From Fibrobacteraceae bacterium (GTDB lineage Bacteria > Fibrobacterota > Fibrobacteria > Fibrobacterales > Fibrobacteraceae): DNA of 64,000 bases. Location: contig JAGBSH010000009.1 in NCBI GenBank assembly GCA_017631885.1, positions 1 through 64,000 on the forward strand, read 5' to 3'. This document shows, one piece after another, positions 44,370-53,679 of this stretch. The number at the start of each line of letters is the position of its first letter. Positions within the stretch are counted from its first letter, which is position 1. Position numbers and translations under genes: made by a program. The notes below the pieces were generated by a model. The model did not search any database, was not told the origin of the DNA, and was given only the letters and a program-made list of their open reading frames with translations.

Positions 44370-45551
44370 ATGAAAAAATCCCTTTTATTAGCAGCTTTGT
44401 GTTGTGGGCTTCTGGCTTGTTCTGAAGAATCTAAAGGCTTAGCTGCTTCAGAAAATACTTCCACAGATACGGATTCTACTGTTTTTGTTCCAGTCCCTGT
44501 TGACTATTCTGCCGGAAGAGCTATGAACAAACGTCTTGGAAGGGGCATGAATTTAGGAAACTCTTGGGAATCTAAATCCTATAGTGGAGATGTTCCTGAT
44601 GAACCTTACAACTTTGGATATAACGATAATTTAGATGCTGGCTGGGGAAACCCTATTAAAGATGAATATTTCCAACTTTTAAAAGAAGCTGGTTTTAATT
44701 CTGTCCGTATCCCTGTTCGCTGGCAACATAATTCTGACCCAGTTAATCACACTGTAAACCCAGAACGTTTAGCTGGTGTAAAAGAAGATATTCAATTAGC
44801 TATTGATGCAGGTCTTGCTGTTGTTGTAAACTTCCACCACTATAAAGAATTAATGGTCACAGCTAACAATAGCGAAACCGATCCAGCACCATACGAAGCA
44901 GAAAAAGCTCATTTCTTTGCTCTTTGGGATCAAGTAGCAGAAGAATTAAATTCTTTCCCTGATTCTATGCTTGTTCTTGAAATTTTAAACGAACCAGAAA
45001 TGAAAAGCCCAGATTTACTAAACGAAGTGACTATGGGGGCTTATGAAATTATTCGTAAAAAAGCCCCAACTAAAACCATTATGATTGAATCTTATCATGC
45101 TGGTAAATTTGCTGATTTAGATGTTTTAAAACTTCCAGAAGATGGGAATATTATCTTTTCTGGTCACTACTACGAACCTTATACTTACACTCATGAAGGC
45201 CATGGGTATAATTGCGTTGGCGACGACTCTTATGTAAATAGTGCTTTGTCTGATATGCAAAAATACGTGGCTTTAGCTCAATCCCTTTACCCAGATGTGA
45301 ACGGCGGTCATGTACCTATGAACCTTGGTGAATTTGGCGTTTCAGGACAAACTGGTTCTTGTAGTACAAACGGACCATCAAACAGAAGCCAATTACTCTG
45401 GACAAAAAAGACTATCCGAGCAGCAGAATCTTATGATATGTCTTGGCATTATTGGGGATTTGCAAGAACTGGTGGTTTTGAAGCTTATGATTCAAAGACT
45501 GGTTCTTGGTTACCTGGTTTCTTAGAAGTATTCCAAAACCCTAATGATTAA
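44370..45551 (+). CDS. GH5 endoglucanase, lipoprotein
   Basis: 393 residues from the ATG at 44370 (AGGAAAATT before it; a longer frame adds a poor N-terminus). Lipobox LLAC with Cys17, then an acidic Ser/Thr linker. GH5 domain (subfamily 4-like: GMNLGNSWE, FNSVRIPVRW) with LEILNEP (acid/base Glu208) and LGEFGVSG (nucleophile Glu321). It should cleave beta-1,4-glucan or xyloglucan near the cell surface. Divergent from the six-gene envelope operon and overlaps the end of lpxA by 11 nt tail-to-tail. Confidence 0.92.
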   Translation: MKKSLLLAALCCGLLACSEESKGLAASENTSTDTDSTVFVPVPVDYSAGRAMNKRLGRGMNLGNSWESKSYSGDVPDEPYNFGYNDNLDAGWGNPIKDEYFQLLKEAGFNSVRIPVRWQHNSDPVNHTVNPERLAGVKEDIQLAIDAGLAVVVNFHHYKELMVTANNSETDPAPYEAEKAHFFALWDQVAEELNSFPDSMLVLEILNEPEMKSPDLLNEVTMGAYEIIRKKAPTKTIMIESYHAGKFADLDVLKLPEDGNIIFSGHYYEPYTYTHEGHGYNCVGDDSYVNSALSDMQKYVALAQSLYPDVNGGHVPMNLGEFGVSGQTGSCSTNGPSNRSQLLWTKKTIRAAESYDMSWHYWGFARTGGFEAYDSKTGSWLPGFLEVFQNPND

Positions 45552-46302
45552 TTAAAACGCCTGACCAATTTTCAAAAAAAGCGCGGAGTAAAGGCTCTGT
45601 GCTTTTTTTTAAACTTTCTATCGATTGGGATAATGGCGTTTTAGAACGGAATAAATCCCGATAAGTTTTTTCTAAAAAGACAATACGTTCTGGAGAGAAT
45701 TCTTCTGGAAATTTTTTTAACGCATGAATATTTAACCCAGCATAACGCAAAGGATTACCTAGGGCTTTTACAGCCGGAGGAACATCTCTGTCTACTTTAA
45801 GAGAAGCCCCGACAAAAGCATAATCGCCAACTTTATTTTTTTGTTGAACCCCTGCTGTTCCACCAAGAGTCGCGTATTTTCCTATCTGAACATGGCCGCC
45901 TAATTGGCAAGCATTAGCTATAACGGCTCCCTCACCTATTCGACAATCATGCGCTACATGAACATAAGCCATGAGCAAAACACCATCACTAATTTCTGTC
46001 GAACCCGACGCCATAGTTCCTCGGTTTAAAGTACAGTATTCACGAATAATGCAATTTTTTCCGATTTTCAAAAAAGTTTTTTCTTGATTGTATTTTAAAT
46101 CTTGGGGTGCTTCACCTAAAATACATCCATCAAAAACCTTTGTATTCTCTCCGATTTCTGTCAAAGAAACGACACGAACCCGAGCTTCTAGACGAACGCC
46201 ACTTGCTATTTTTACATTATCTTCTACAATACACCAGGGGCCAATATAAGCATTTGGGTGTATTTCAGCCTTACTTGAAACTATTGCGCTTGGATGAATC
46301 AT
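45541..46302 (-). CDS. lpxA: Acyl-ACP--UDP-GlcNAc O-acyltransferase LpxA
   Basis: 253 residues. Left-handed beta-helix hexapeptide repeats cover residues 1-185, with the catalytic His118 in YVHVAHDC (equivalent to E. coli His125) and the C-terminal helical domain (NIHALKKFPEEFSPERI). LpxA catalyses the first step of lipid A synthesis in the cytoplasm. The N-terminus MIHPSAIV matches LpxA starts. A TATATT box is only 7 nt upstream with no Shine-Dalgarno, so a leaderless mRNA is likely. The start codons of lpxA and the divergent GT2 gene are 27 nt apart. Confidence 0.95.
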   Translation of the reverse strand: MIHPSAIVSSKAEIHPNAYIGPWCIVEDNVKIASGVRLEARVRVVSLTEIGENTKVFDGCILGEAPQDLKYNQEKTFLKIGKNCIIREYCTLNRGTMASGSTEISDGVLLMAYVHVAHDCRIGEGAVIANACQLGGHVQIGKYATLGGTAGVQQKNKVGDYAFVGASLKVDRDVPPAVKALGNPLRYAGLNIHALKKFPEEFSPERIVFLEKTYRDLFRSKTPLSQSIESLKKSTEPLLRAFFENWSGVLINH

Positions 46303-46309
46303 ACGGCAT

Positions 46310-46315
46310 AATATA
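46310..46315 (-). promoter_or_regulatory. Predicted minus-10 box of lpxA, leaderless geometry
   Basis: TATATT on the minus strand with only ATGCCGT between it and the lpxA ATG. The corresponding minus-35 region would lie within the first codons of the divergent GT2 gene and is weak. Confidence 0.45.
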
Positions 46316-46329
46316 TATTTTGCTAGACT

Positions 46330-47433
46330 ATGAGTGAAATCATTATTGCAAGTTTAAGCACTCTCTATGTATTGCTTTTCTTGTTCTTTACAATAGGTTT
46401 ATTAAAAACAAAGCGCTATAAAGGAATAAAAGCAACTCCTAGCGTTTCTGTTGTTGTGCCAATGCGCAATGAAGAAGAATTTGCAGAAAGGACTCTTGAA
46501 GCTTTAGCTCTTCAAGATTACATTGGCGAATGGGAAGTTATTTGTGTTGATGATAGATCTACAGATAGAACAAAAGAGATTCTTGAAAATTTTGCAAAAA
46601 CTCACAACCGCTTTAAAGTACTTTCTCTACCAATAGATTTACCACCAATAGAAAGCCCCAAAAAAAGAGCTTTAGAAAGTGCTTTTAAAATCGCAAAAAA
46701 CGATATTCTTTTAACCATTGATGCAGATTGTATTCCTAAAAAAAGTTGGATTACCTCGATGGCTGGTCGCTTTGTTGATGGCATTGCTATTGTGCAAGGC
46801 CCAAAACAAAACAATGGCTCAAGAACTATGCCGCATCTTTATCAAAAATTAGAAACATTAGGTTATACTGCAATGGAAGCCGCCGGTTTTAGCTTTGGGC
46901 ATCCGCTTGTGGCTAGTGCTGCTTGTCTTGCTTACAAAAAGGAATTATTCTTTGCTGTTGGTGGTTTTGGTAACCTAGTGCATTTATCTTCCGGCGATGA
47001 TGACATGCTCATCCATAAAATGCTAAAGATTCCTGGGACAAAAGTTTGTTACAACTTAGATAAAGATGCTGTTATTGAAACAGCACCAGTGCATACATGG
47101 AAAGCTCTTTTTAACCAAAGAGCGCGCTGGAGTAGTAATGGAACAAATTATGAAAGTGTCTGGTACGTTTTCTTATTGACTTTAATTTATACGTATTATG
47201 TTTGGATGTTCTTAAGTCCTTGGTTTGTTTTATTTTTTGATTTTTCCTGGAAGTTATGCGTTTTTTCAATTTTACCCAAAATTATTATTGATTTCATTTT
47301 TTTAAGCATTGCTTCTTATAAGTTACAAACCAAAAAACGAATGCTTGCGTTCTTGCCTGTTGAATTGATTCAAATTCCTATGATTGTCTTTGCAGTTCCT
47401 GCAGGAATCACAGGGCTTTTCAAATGGAAATAG
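46330..47433 (+). CDS. GT2 family membrane glycosyltransferase
   Basis: 367 residues. An N-terminal membrane helix (about 5-24), then a GT-A domain: SVVVPMRNEE, VDDRSTD (73-79), a DAD (131-133) metal site and an FNQRARW segment (QxxRW type), which is typical of processive or membrane-embedded GT2 enzymes. Two or three C-terminal membrane helices (about 275-367). It probably adds a sugar to a lipid or envelope glycan; the acceptor is unknown. Divergent from lpxA and overlaps the CCA gene by 14 nt tail-to-tail. Confidence 0.88.
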   Translation: MSEIIIASLSTLYVLLFLFFTIGLLKTKRYKGIKATPSVSVVVPMRNEEEFAERTLEALALQDYIGEWEVICVDDRSTDRTKEILENFAKTHNRFKVLSLPIDLPPIESPKKRALESAFKIAKNDILLTIDADCIPKKSWITSMAGRFVDGIAIVQGPKQNNGSRTMPHLYQKLETLGYTAMEAAGFSFGHPLVASAACLAYKKELFFAVGGFGNLVHLSSGDDDMLIHKMLKIPGTKVCYNLDKDAVIETAPVHTWKALFNQRARWSSNGTNYESVWYVFLLTLIYTYYVWMFLSPWFVLFFDFSWKLCVFSILPKIIIDFIFLSIASYKLQTKKRMLAFLPVELIQIPMIVFAVPAGITGLFKWK

Positions 47434-48733
47434 CTAATTTGTTTTTTGCAAATTCTAACGCTTCATTCGCATTTTTAATTTCACCATTTAATTGTAATTC
47501 AAAACTTTCTTGAATAACTTTTCCCATTTCTTTACCTGGAGTCATTCCTAAATCTAAAAGCATTTTACCTGTAAGATAAGGTTTGGGAGCTTCTTCTAAT
47601 AAGTTCAATTCTGAAGAACGTTCAAAAAATTCTTTTGCATACAAAGGATTGGGTATTAAATGTTCCGGTGTTGAAAAAACCAATAAACATAAAGTTGATA
47701 AACCATCTAACCGGACGGCATAACGCCTTAAGACAGCATCTGCAGGAATGGTTTCAAAATCTAATTCCCCATAAACTGTAAGTATCTCTGGAACTTTTTT
47801 GATTAAATGAATTTCATTGGTAATGCGATTTAAAAAAGCTAATACATTTTCTTTTATTTTAGCTTTTTCATCGGCCTGTTTATTTTTTAAAAATGCGTTT
47901 CCTGCAAGCAAAGCCGAAAAAGCCAATTCCGTTTTTGCTTCTTCAGTAATAAAAGCTTCTTTTCTAACTTCAAACATTTTATCTAAAAGAAGCGCGAGAT
48001 TTTCAAATGAAGAAGCTAAAGGCAAGATTTCTGGGAAATAATTTTCAAGCCTGATATCTAAAAAAGCTTTTAAGCCAAAAGAAGGCTTGCCTGGTTTTAG
48101 CAACCACTTTTTAAATTCTTCAAAAATCCTTTCTATTGACAAATCAGAAAGTGATAAAGTCCGACAGAGTTCTATTGTTTCTTGCGTAAGAGTTAATTCA
48201 AAGCGACTTGCAAATTGCACACCTCGTAAAATCCTTAAAGAATCTTCTGAAAAGGCAGGACCTACATGGCGTAAAAGTCGTTCTTTCAAATCATTTTCAC
48301 CACCATACGGGTCACACAATTTCATTTCAGGAAGTTCCATTCCCATGGCGTTAATAGTGAAGTCACGCCGGTATGCAGCTTCTTTAAAAGTTAATTTAGG
48401 ATTGGTTTCTACTAAAAAACCACGATGCCCATAACCTACTTTACTCTCTGTCCGCGGAAACGAAAAATCTAAAGAAAGACCTCGCATTGATAAATGAAAA
48501 ACTCCAAACGCTTTACCCACAATATCTGTACGGCCAAAAGATTTTAAAATTTGCAATAATGATTCTTGCTCTAAATCATAAACTTCTATATCAAAATCTC
48601 GGCTATCTGTATTACCAAGCAGCACATCCCGAACAAAACCACCCACTAAAAAAGCTCGACCGCCAGCTTTACGGATTTCTGAAGCTATCTCTAAAATTTT
48701 TTCAGGAACTTGTAAATTAAAGAGATTTTCCAT
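47420..48733 (-). CDS. cca: CCA tRNA nucleotidyltransferase / poly(A) polymerase family
   Basis: 437 residues. Nucleotidyltransferase head with GGFVRD (31-36), DFDIE (46-50, two metal-binding Asp), YRRDFTINAMG and the RILRGVQFASRF segment of the RNA-binding neck. A helical C-terminal part follows. These features fit the bacterial class II CCA-adding/poly(A) polymerase family; which of the two activities it has cannot be told here. It is cytoplasmic and acts on tRNA 3' ends if CCA-adding. Confidence 0.9.
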   Translation of the reverse strand: MENLFNLQVPEKILEIASEIRKAGGRAFLVGGFVRDVLLGNTDSRDFDIEVYDLEQESLLQILKSFGRTDIVGKAFGVFHLSMRGLSLDFSFPRTESKVGYGHRGFLVETNPKLTFKEAAYRRDFTINAMGMELPEMKLCDPYGGENDLKERLLRHVGPAFSEDSLRILRGVQFASRFELTLTQETIELCRTLSLSDLSIERIFEEFKKWLLKPGKPSFGLKAFLDIRLENYFPEILPLASSFENLALLLDKMFEVRKEAFITEEAKTELAFSALLAGNAFLKNKQADEKAKIKENVLAFLNRITNEIHLIKKVPEILTVYGELDFETIPADAVLRRYAVRLDGLSTLCLLVFSTPEHLIPNPLYAKEFFERSSELNLLEEAPKPYLTGKMLLDLGMTPGKEMGKVIQESFELQLNGEIKNANEALEFAKNKLAISI

Positions 48734-48776
48734 TATCGCCTTCTTTTTTATAAATCAGAAACTTTTGCATACAAAA

Positions 48777-51011
48777 CTAATAAACAATCAAAAGTTTTCC
48801 TTTCTTTTGCTTTTTACCTTTTTTAATAAAGTAATGATAAAGCCCAGGGGCTACTAAATTCCCAGAGTCATCTCTAGCATCCCATTCTAAACGACCACCT
48901 TGTAGTAATTCTCCGCTAAAAGAACGAACTAATTTTCCGCCCGCATTAAAAATGTTGACTCGCGAACTTTCAGAGATATAGTCAAAAATGATTTTCTGAT
49001 GAAGTTCTGGCCTGAATGGATTAGGGTAAACTTTAACTTCAGAAGTTGCTGAATCCGTCATAAAACCAGAAGCTTGACGCAAGTCATTACGTTTTAAAGA
49101 AGTAATTCCTAAATCTTGTGCAAACCAAATTGTACCCGTGATAGAATCCAAAGCTATGTCAAAAACATTTTCACTTAATAACCCATCTCGAACACGAAAT
49201 CTTTTTGCTGATAATGTGTCAACAGAATTTCTTATTTTTTGTAATCTGAATACACCTTGGCCATTTGAAGAAACCCACGGATTTCCTTGCGGGTCAATAG
49301 CTATTGAAGAAAATGAAGATGCAGCAAATTGAGAAATTCTATGAGGGACTCGCAAAGTATCATTATCTTCTAAAAAGCCTATATTTGAATAAGTTACTCC
49401 CCAAAGTCTATTTTCGGCATCAAAAGCCATATCTAAAACAAATCCTTTTTCCGGAGTACTGATAGATTTTTTTTCTAAAACTTTCAATGAAAATCCACTT
49501 CTTGAAGGCGGTTCTATAACAAACTTATCAATAGAGCCTGTTCCATTCAAAGCGGCAGTTGTCCCCGAAGAAACAAAGACTTCCCAATCAGAAGAGTCTT
49601 CTACTTTACGAGCAAGCATTGGACCAGAAAATGAAGACGAGCCTACTGAAGGAGCGCATAAAATATCGCCATATAAATTCATAAAAGCTAAACCATAAGC
49701 TTCTTTTCCCCAATAAGAAATTAAAAAACCAGACCCATCAGGAGCTGCAACTGCTGAGGCAGAAACCCAATAATTTTCTAAAAAGTTTTCCATGCATGTT
49801 TCCATAGAAGCTTGGAAAAAAGCCTGCACATTTGGTGAATGGAAATTCTCAAAAATAGTTCCGCCTAAGCCCCATATTCCATAATACATTTTATTATTAG
49901 GTAAAACAGAAAGTGTTTTCATTAAATGATTTGGGCCATCAAATGCATTTGACCAACCCAAAGGATTAGAAGGCATTGGTAAAGAAAAGGCTTTATCTTT
50001 GGGGCCTATAAAAGAAAGCATTGAATTATTACCAGAAGCAACTATTCCGCCGCTAGGTAAAGTGGTCAATTCATAAACAGGACCTAATTGGTAAGAACTC
50101 CATTCTGAAAAATTTTTAGACTCATTTGTTAAACCATAAGCCACAAAATTTTGTCCAACAAAAAAATATTTTCCTTCGTGAGGCAAAATCCAATTCACAA
50201 GACTTGTATCGTTTTTATAAAATGATTTTGGTTTTACTGTTTTGCCATTGACAACTAAAGCACTTGTATCTTCAGATGCGGAAAAAAGCAACTCTTTTCC
50301 CCAGACATAAGTCCCTTTTTGTTCTTTAAAATGTAACTTGCCTGAATTATCTATCGCTAGCGCATAAGGTGTAGTATCTAATTGTCTATGTTTCCAACTT
50401 GCCGGATCAGCAAGTAATTTGTCTTTTTTCAAATTTCTCCATGACATGTTTCTTGAGTAGAGATTTTTTTCTACAGCGACCAACAAAGAATCACCATGGA
50501 TAGTAATTACTTGAACAGGTGTTCTTTCTAAATCAGAAGTTCCTATTCTCGAAATAGACATAATAAATTCTTCAGAATCTAAATCAAAAAAGGAAAGCTT
50601 TTTTTCAAAAGCAATAACCATTACATTTTCGGTAATAGCAGCTAGTGTTGGAATAGCAAAAATCCCTTTTTCTTGAAAAGAACGATTGATTACATGAAAT
50701 TTATTTTCGCCTTTTTTCTTTCTAGCAATAGTCCCTTGGCGAGAAACGGCGTACAACGCATTTTCATTCGCTTTTACAGAAACAAAATGAGAAGTTTCAA
50801 GACCATCTTCTGAAGTAAAAAATACTGAACTTCCATCTGAAGAAACCTGACGTACACCTTGAGATGTTGCTAAGTAAAGAGAACCATCAAACAAAACTGC
50901 ATCATGAATAGGAAAAGGTAAAGCAAACCCTTCTAATTGGTTGTCTGATGAAAAGACCTCTGCCACAAGTAGAGCAAAGAACGCAATGAAAATTTTGATT
51001 TTTAATTCCAC
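48777..51011 (-). CDS. Beta-propeller protein with T9SS-type tail (PorZ-like outline)
   Basis: 744 residues. Signal peptide (ending about residue 22), then repeated blade-like segments (GSLYLATSQGVRQVSSDG, ENALYAVSRQG, and NPWVSSNGQGVFRL late in the protein) as in two-component-regulator propellers. The last 90 residues contain VYPNPFRPE, GGKLVRSFSG and APGLYHYFIKKGK, a typical type IX sorting domain. The two-propeller-plus-tail layout resembles PorZ, a component of type IX secretion that helps attach cargo to the surface, but this is an outline match only. Not clearly in an operon. Confidence 0.75.
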   Translation of the reverse strand: MELKIKIFIAFFALLVAEVFSSDNQLEGFALPFPIHDAVLFDGSLYLATSQGVRQVSSDGSSVFFTSEDGLETSHFVSVKANENALYAVSRQGTIARKKKGENKFHVINRSFQEKGIFAIPTLAAITENVMVIAFEKKLSFFDLDSEEFIMSISRIGTSDLERTPVQVITIHGDSLLVAVEKNLYSRNMSWRNLKKDKLLADPASWKHRQLDTTPYALAIDNSGKLHFKEQKGTYVWGKELLFSASEDTSALVVNGKTVKPKSFYKNDTSLVNWILPHEGKYFFVGQNFVAYGLTNESKNFSEWSSYQLGPVYELTTLPSGGIVASGNNSMLSFIGPKDKAFSLPMPSNPLGWSNAFDGPNHLMKTLSVLPNNKMYYGIWGLGGTIFENFHSPNVQAFFQASMETCMENFLENYWVSASAVAAPDGSGFLISYWGKEAYGLAFMNLYGDILCAPSVGSSSFSGPMLARKVEDSSDWEVFVSSGTTAALNGTGSIDKFVIEPPSRSGFSLKVLEKKSISTPEKGFVLDMAFDAENRLWGVTYSNIGFLEDNDTLRVPHRISQFAASSFSSIAIDPQGNPWVSSNGQGVFRLQKIRNSVDTLSAKRFRVRDGLLSENVFDIALDSITGTIWFAQDLGITSLKRNDLRQASGFMTDSATSEVKVYPNPFRPELHQKIIFDYISESSRVNIFNAGGKLVRSFSGELLQGGRLEWDARDDSGNLVAPGLYHYFIKKGKKQKKGKLLIVY

Positions 51012-51107
51012 GACTTAAAAATACGAAATATCTGAAAAGAAACAAAACGTTACTTTCGGAATCATTCACTTATAAGGTGAACTAACAGAGCTAGATAAGT
51101 TTTCCTT

Positions 51108-51599
51108 TCACTCTTCTGCTAAATCTTCAGGTGAAGATTCCAATCTTTTTTTGAGCTTATATAGTTTCCTTCTAATAGAAATTACAGACACTCCTAAAAT
51201 CAAAGACAATTCATTCAAGTTAAAACCTGCATAAATAAAATCTAATATCATCCTTTCTAAAGCAGAACATGAAATAAAGTCTAATTCTTTTACAATTTCC
51301 TCATCTTTTGTAATGTTTGTACTGCAATACCATAAATTTTTGTTTTTTAAAATCCTTGCTTCTCTTCTTGCTGATTGACGCCACTCTGAACGGCATTGAT
51401 TTTCTATGACTTGCAAAAACCACCTATATGGAGTCGGGTGTTCTGCTACTTGATTTGCAAATTTGTGATATTTTAAGAAAATTTCTTGATAAAAATCCAT
51501 TGCTTTTTCTTTATCGCCACACTTTAACAAACAATGTTTGTAAATTAAGTCCGAATAGCGGAACCAAATATCATGGGCAGGCTTTTGGCCTTTATCCAT
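51108..51599 (-). CDS. ECF-type RNA polymerase sigma factor
   Basis: 163 residues from the ATG at 51599, which has AGAGGTG at good spacing; a longer frame upstream would run antisense through the dsbD start and is not used. Region 2 (WFRYSDLIYKHCLLKCGDKEKAMDFYQEIFLKY) and region 4 with a helix-turn-helix (FNLNELSLILGVSVISIRRKLYKL) are recognisable, so it is probably an ECF sigma factor. No anti-sigma gene is adjacent. Divergent from dsbD with only 65 nt between start codons. Confidence 0.8.
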   Translation of the reverse strand: MDKGQKPAHDIWFRYSDLIYKHCLLKCGDKEKAMDFYQEIFLKYHKFANQVAEHPTPYRWFLQVIENQCRSEWRQSARREARILKNKNLWYCSTNITKDEEIVKELDFISCSALERMILDFIYAGFNLNELSLILGVSVISIRRKLYKLKKRLESSPEDLAEE

Positions 51600-51664
51600 T
51601 ACATACACCTCTTGTAGATAGATACCTTCCGATATATCAAAAACCCAATCTTGAGACAAAATGT

Positions 51665-53638
51665 ATGAAAAAAGAAAGAAGAAAATCACTTTTTGTAACT
51701 TTTGCAACCTATAGGCGTCAGTTGTCTTTGTTTTTTTACCTTCTCTTAATTTGCTTTTGCTCTTTTTCTTTTGCACAAGAATTTGAATTAAACAATATGC
51801 CGCCACCGAAAATGCAATTGACTTTCGGGGAAAAGCCTCTTAATGAAAATGGCTTTGCTGTTCTTGAAATAACAATTCCTGAATCATGGCATGTTAATTC
51901 ACACATTCCAGTTGATGAATTTTTAAAGCCCTCTCAAGTTCATGTTTCTAATGAAGGTCTTACTTTTGGTTTGCCAGAATGGCCAACACCCAAAAAAGAT
52001 TACAATGAAATTCTTGATTTGGAAAATTTAATTTTTGAAGGTACTTTTTATATAAAAATCCCGATTTCTAAAACAAACGATTTTTACGATTCCACTCAAA
52101 CAAGGGCTAGCTTTCATTACCAAGCTTGTAGCAAATCAATTTGTCTTGCTCCAGATTCCGTTGTTGTTTCTACCCTTTCTTATTTTGAGCACCCATTTCC
52201 AAATATTGTGGAAAAACTTGAAACCCAAAAATCTTCAACTCAAAATGTAATTGTACCAGAAAAGAAAAATGTTATTCATGAAAAAAATGCCAATACTTCT
52301 CTTGATACTGAAATCATTAAAAATACAGACCCTGAAATTAAAACTTCAGAAAAGTTTGATATAAAAACTTCAACTCCAAATGTTTCTGCAAAAGAACCAC
52401 CTGAAAAGCATTCATTAATTTTACTATTGCTTTTTGCATTTTTGGGCGGATTGATTTTAAACTTAATGCCTTGTGTTTTACCGGTTCTTTCTTTGAAATT
52501 ATTTTCTTTGATTAAACAATCCCAAGAATCCCGCAAAAGACTTACTTTACTTTCTTTAACAACTTGCTTTGGCATTTTAATTTCTTTCTGGGTTCTTGCT
52601 CTTTTTGTTTTTATTGCACGAATCGCAGGAACTGATCCCGGTTGGGGAATGCAGTTTCAAAGCCCTGCATTTATTGCTGCTATGATTGCTTTATTGACTT
52701 TATTTGCAATGAGTTTCTTTGGGACTTTTGAAATTTGGCTCCCTGGACAAACCATAACTAAAATGGATAGTTTTACTAAAAAAGAAGGTTTTTTAGGTGC
52801 ATTTTTCACTGGCGCTCTTTTAGTTTTATTAAGTACTCCTTGCTCAGCTCCTTTCTTAGGAAGTGCAATGGGATTTGCTTTTAATGCACCAAATACAATT
52901 CTATTTCTCTTTTTTACTGCGGCTGCTTTAGGACTTGCAACTCCCTATTTGTTAATAGGTGTATTCCCATCTCTTTTACGCATACTTCCAAAACCTGGAA
53001 AATGGATGCTTTATCTCCAAAAAATTATGGGCGTTCTACTTTTAGCAAGCGTTCTTTGGCTTCTTTGGATTGGCTTTTCTGCTTTTGGTAAAACAGGACT
53101 TCTCTTTTTCTTTTCTATCGCTTTATTGAATTTGATTTTTGCTTTTGCTATCGGAAAAATTGCTCCGCCATACAAACCTTTTGCAAGAGAAATTTTTGCC
53201 ATTGCTTTTGTTTTCATAATTAACATTGTCATAGCATTACTTTCTCCTAAATTTTTAGAAGAACAGTCTGCTTTACTTGATAATGATTGGCACGCTTATT
53301 CTGCAAAAACTTTAGAATCTATGAGATTGAATGGTTCTATTGTCTTTTTAGATGTAACTGCAGATTGGTGTATTACTTGCAAAGCAAATGAAATGGCGGT
53401 TATTGAAACTCAAGAAATAAACGATTTATTTGCTAAAGAAAATGTGAAAAAAATCAAAGCCGACTGGACTCATTCCTCAACAGAAGTTACACAATTACTT
53501 CGTTCTTTAAAACGTTCTGGAGTCCCCGCTTATGCCATTTACCCAGCAGATACTTCCAAAGCCCCGATTGTGCTTTCTGAAATTTTAACCTTTAAACAAA
53601 TACAATCCGCTATAAAAAATGCACAAAATTTTAAATAA
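51665..53638 (+). CDS. dsbD: Thiol:disulfide interchange protein DsbD
   Basis: 657 residues from the ATG at 51665, which gives a Lys/Arg-rich signal peptide; a frame extending 79 codons further upstream would overlap the sigma gene. DsbD-alpha periplasmic domain with Cys pair (ACSKSIC), a central eight-helix domain with the conserved GGLILNLMPCVLPVLSLK and STPCSAPFLG, and a C-terminal thioredoxin-like domain with WCITC (Cys569, Cys572). DsbD passes electrons from cytoplasmic thioredoxin to periplasmic proteins. Fits a Gram-negative cell that secretes many Cys-containing proteins. Confidence 0.93.
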   Translation: MKKERRKSLFVTFATYRRQLSLFFYLLLICFCSFSFAQEFELNNMPPPKMQLTFGEKPLNENGFAVLEITIPESWHVNSHIPVDEFLKPSQVHVSNEGLTFGLPEWPTPKKDYNEILDLENLIFEGTFYIKIPISKTNDFYDSTQTRASFHYQACSKSICLAPDSVVVSTLSYFEHPFPNIVEKLETQKSSTQNVIVPEKKNVIHEKNANTSLDTEIIKNTDPEIKTSEKFDIKTSTPNVSAKEPPEKHSLILLLLFAFLGGLILNLMPCVLPVLSLKLFSLIKQSQESRKRLTLLSLTTCFGILISFWVLALFVFIARIAGTDPGWGMQFQSPAFIAAMIALLTLFAMSFFGTFEIWLPGQTITKMDSFTKKEGFLGAFFTGALLVLLSTPCSAPFLGSAMGFAFNAPNTILFLFFTAAALGLATPYLLIGVFPSLLRILPKPGKWMLYLQKIMGVLLLASVLWLLWIGFSAFGKTGLLFFFSIALLNLIFAFAIGKIAPPYKPFAREIFAIAFVFIINIVIALLSPKFLEEQSALLDNDWHAYSAKTLESMRLNGSIVFLDVTADWCITCKANEMAVIETQEINDLFAKENVKKIKADWTHSSTEVTQLLRSLKRSGVPAYAIYPADTSKAPIVLSEILTFKQIQSAIKNAQNFK

Positions 53639-53679
53639 CATGTTCTAATTTACAATTCTTAAGTTATTTTAAAGAAACT

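Noticed and set aside
51428-51664. 79-codon upstream extension of dsbD
   Set aside because: Runs antisense through the sigma factor gene and would move the signal peptide to an internal position.
51600-51806. 69-codon upstream extension of the sigma factor
   Set aside because: Antisense to the dsbD signal peptide, and the ATG at 51599 has a good ribosome binding site and matches sigma region 2 start.
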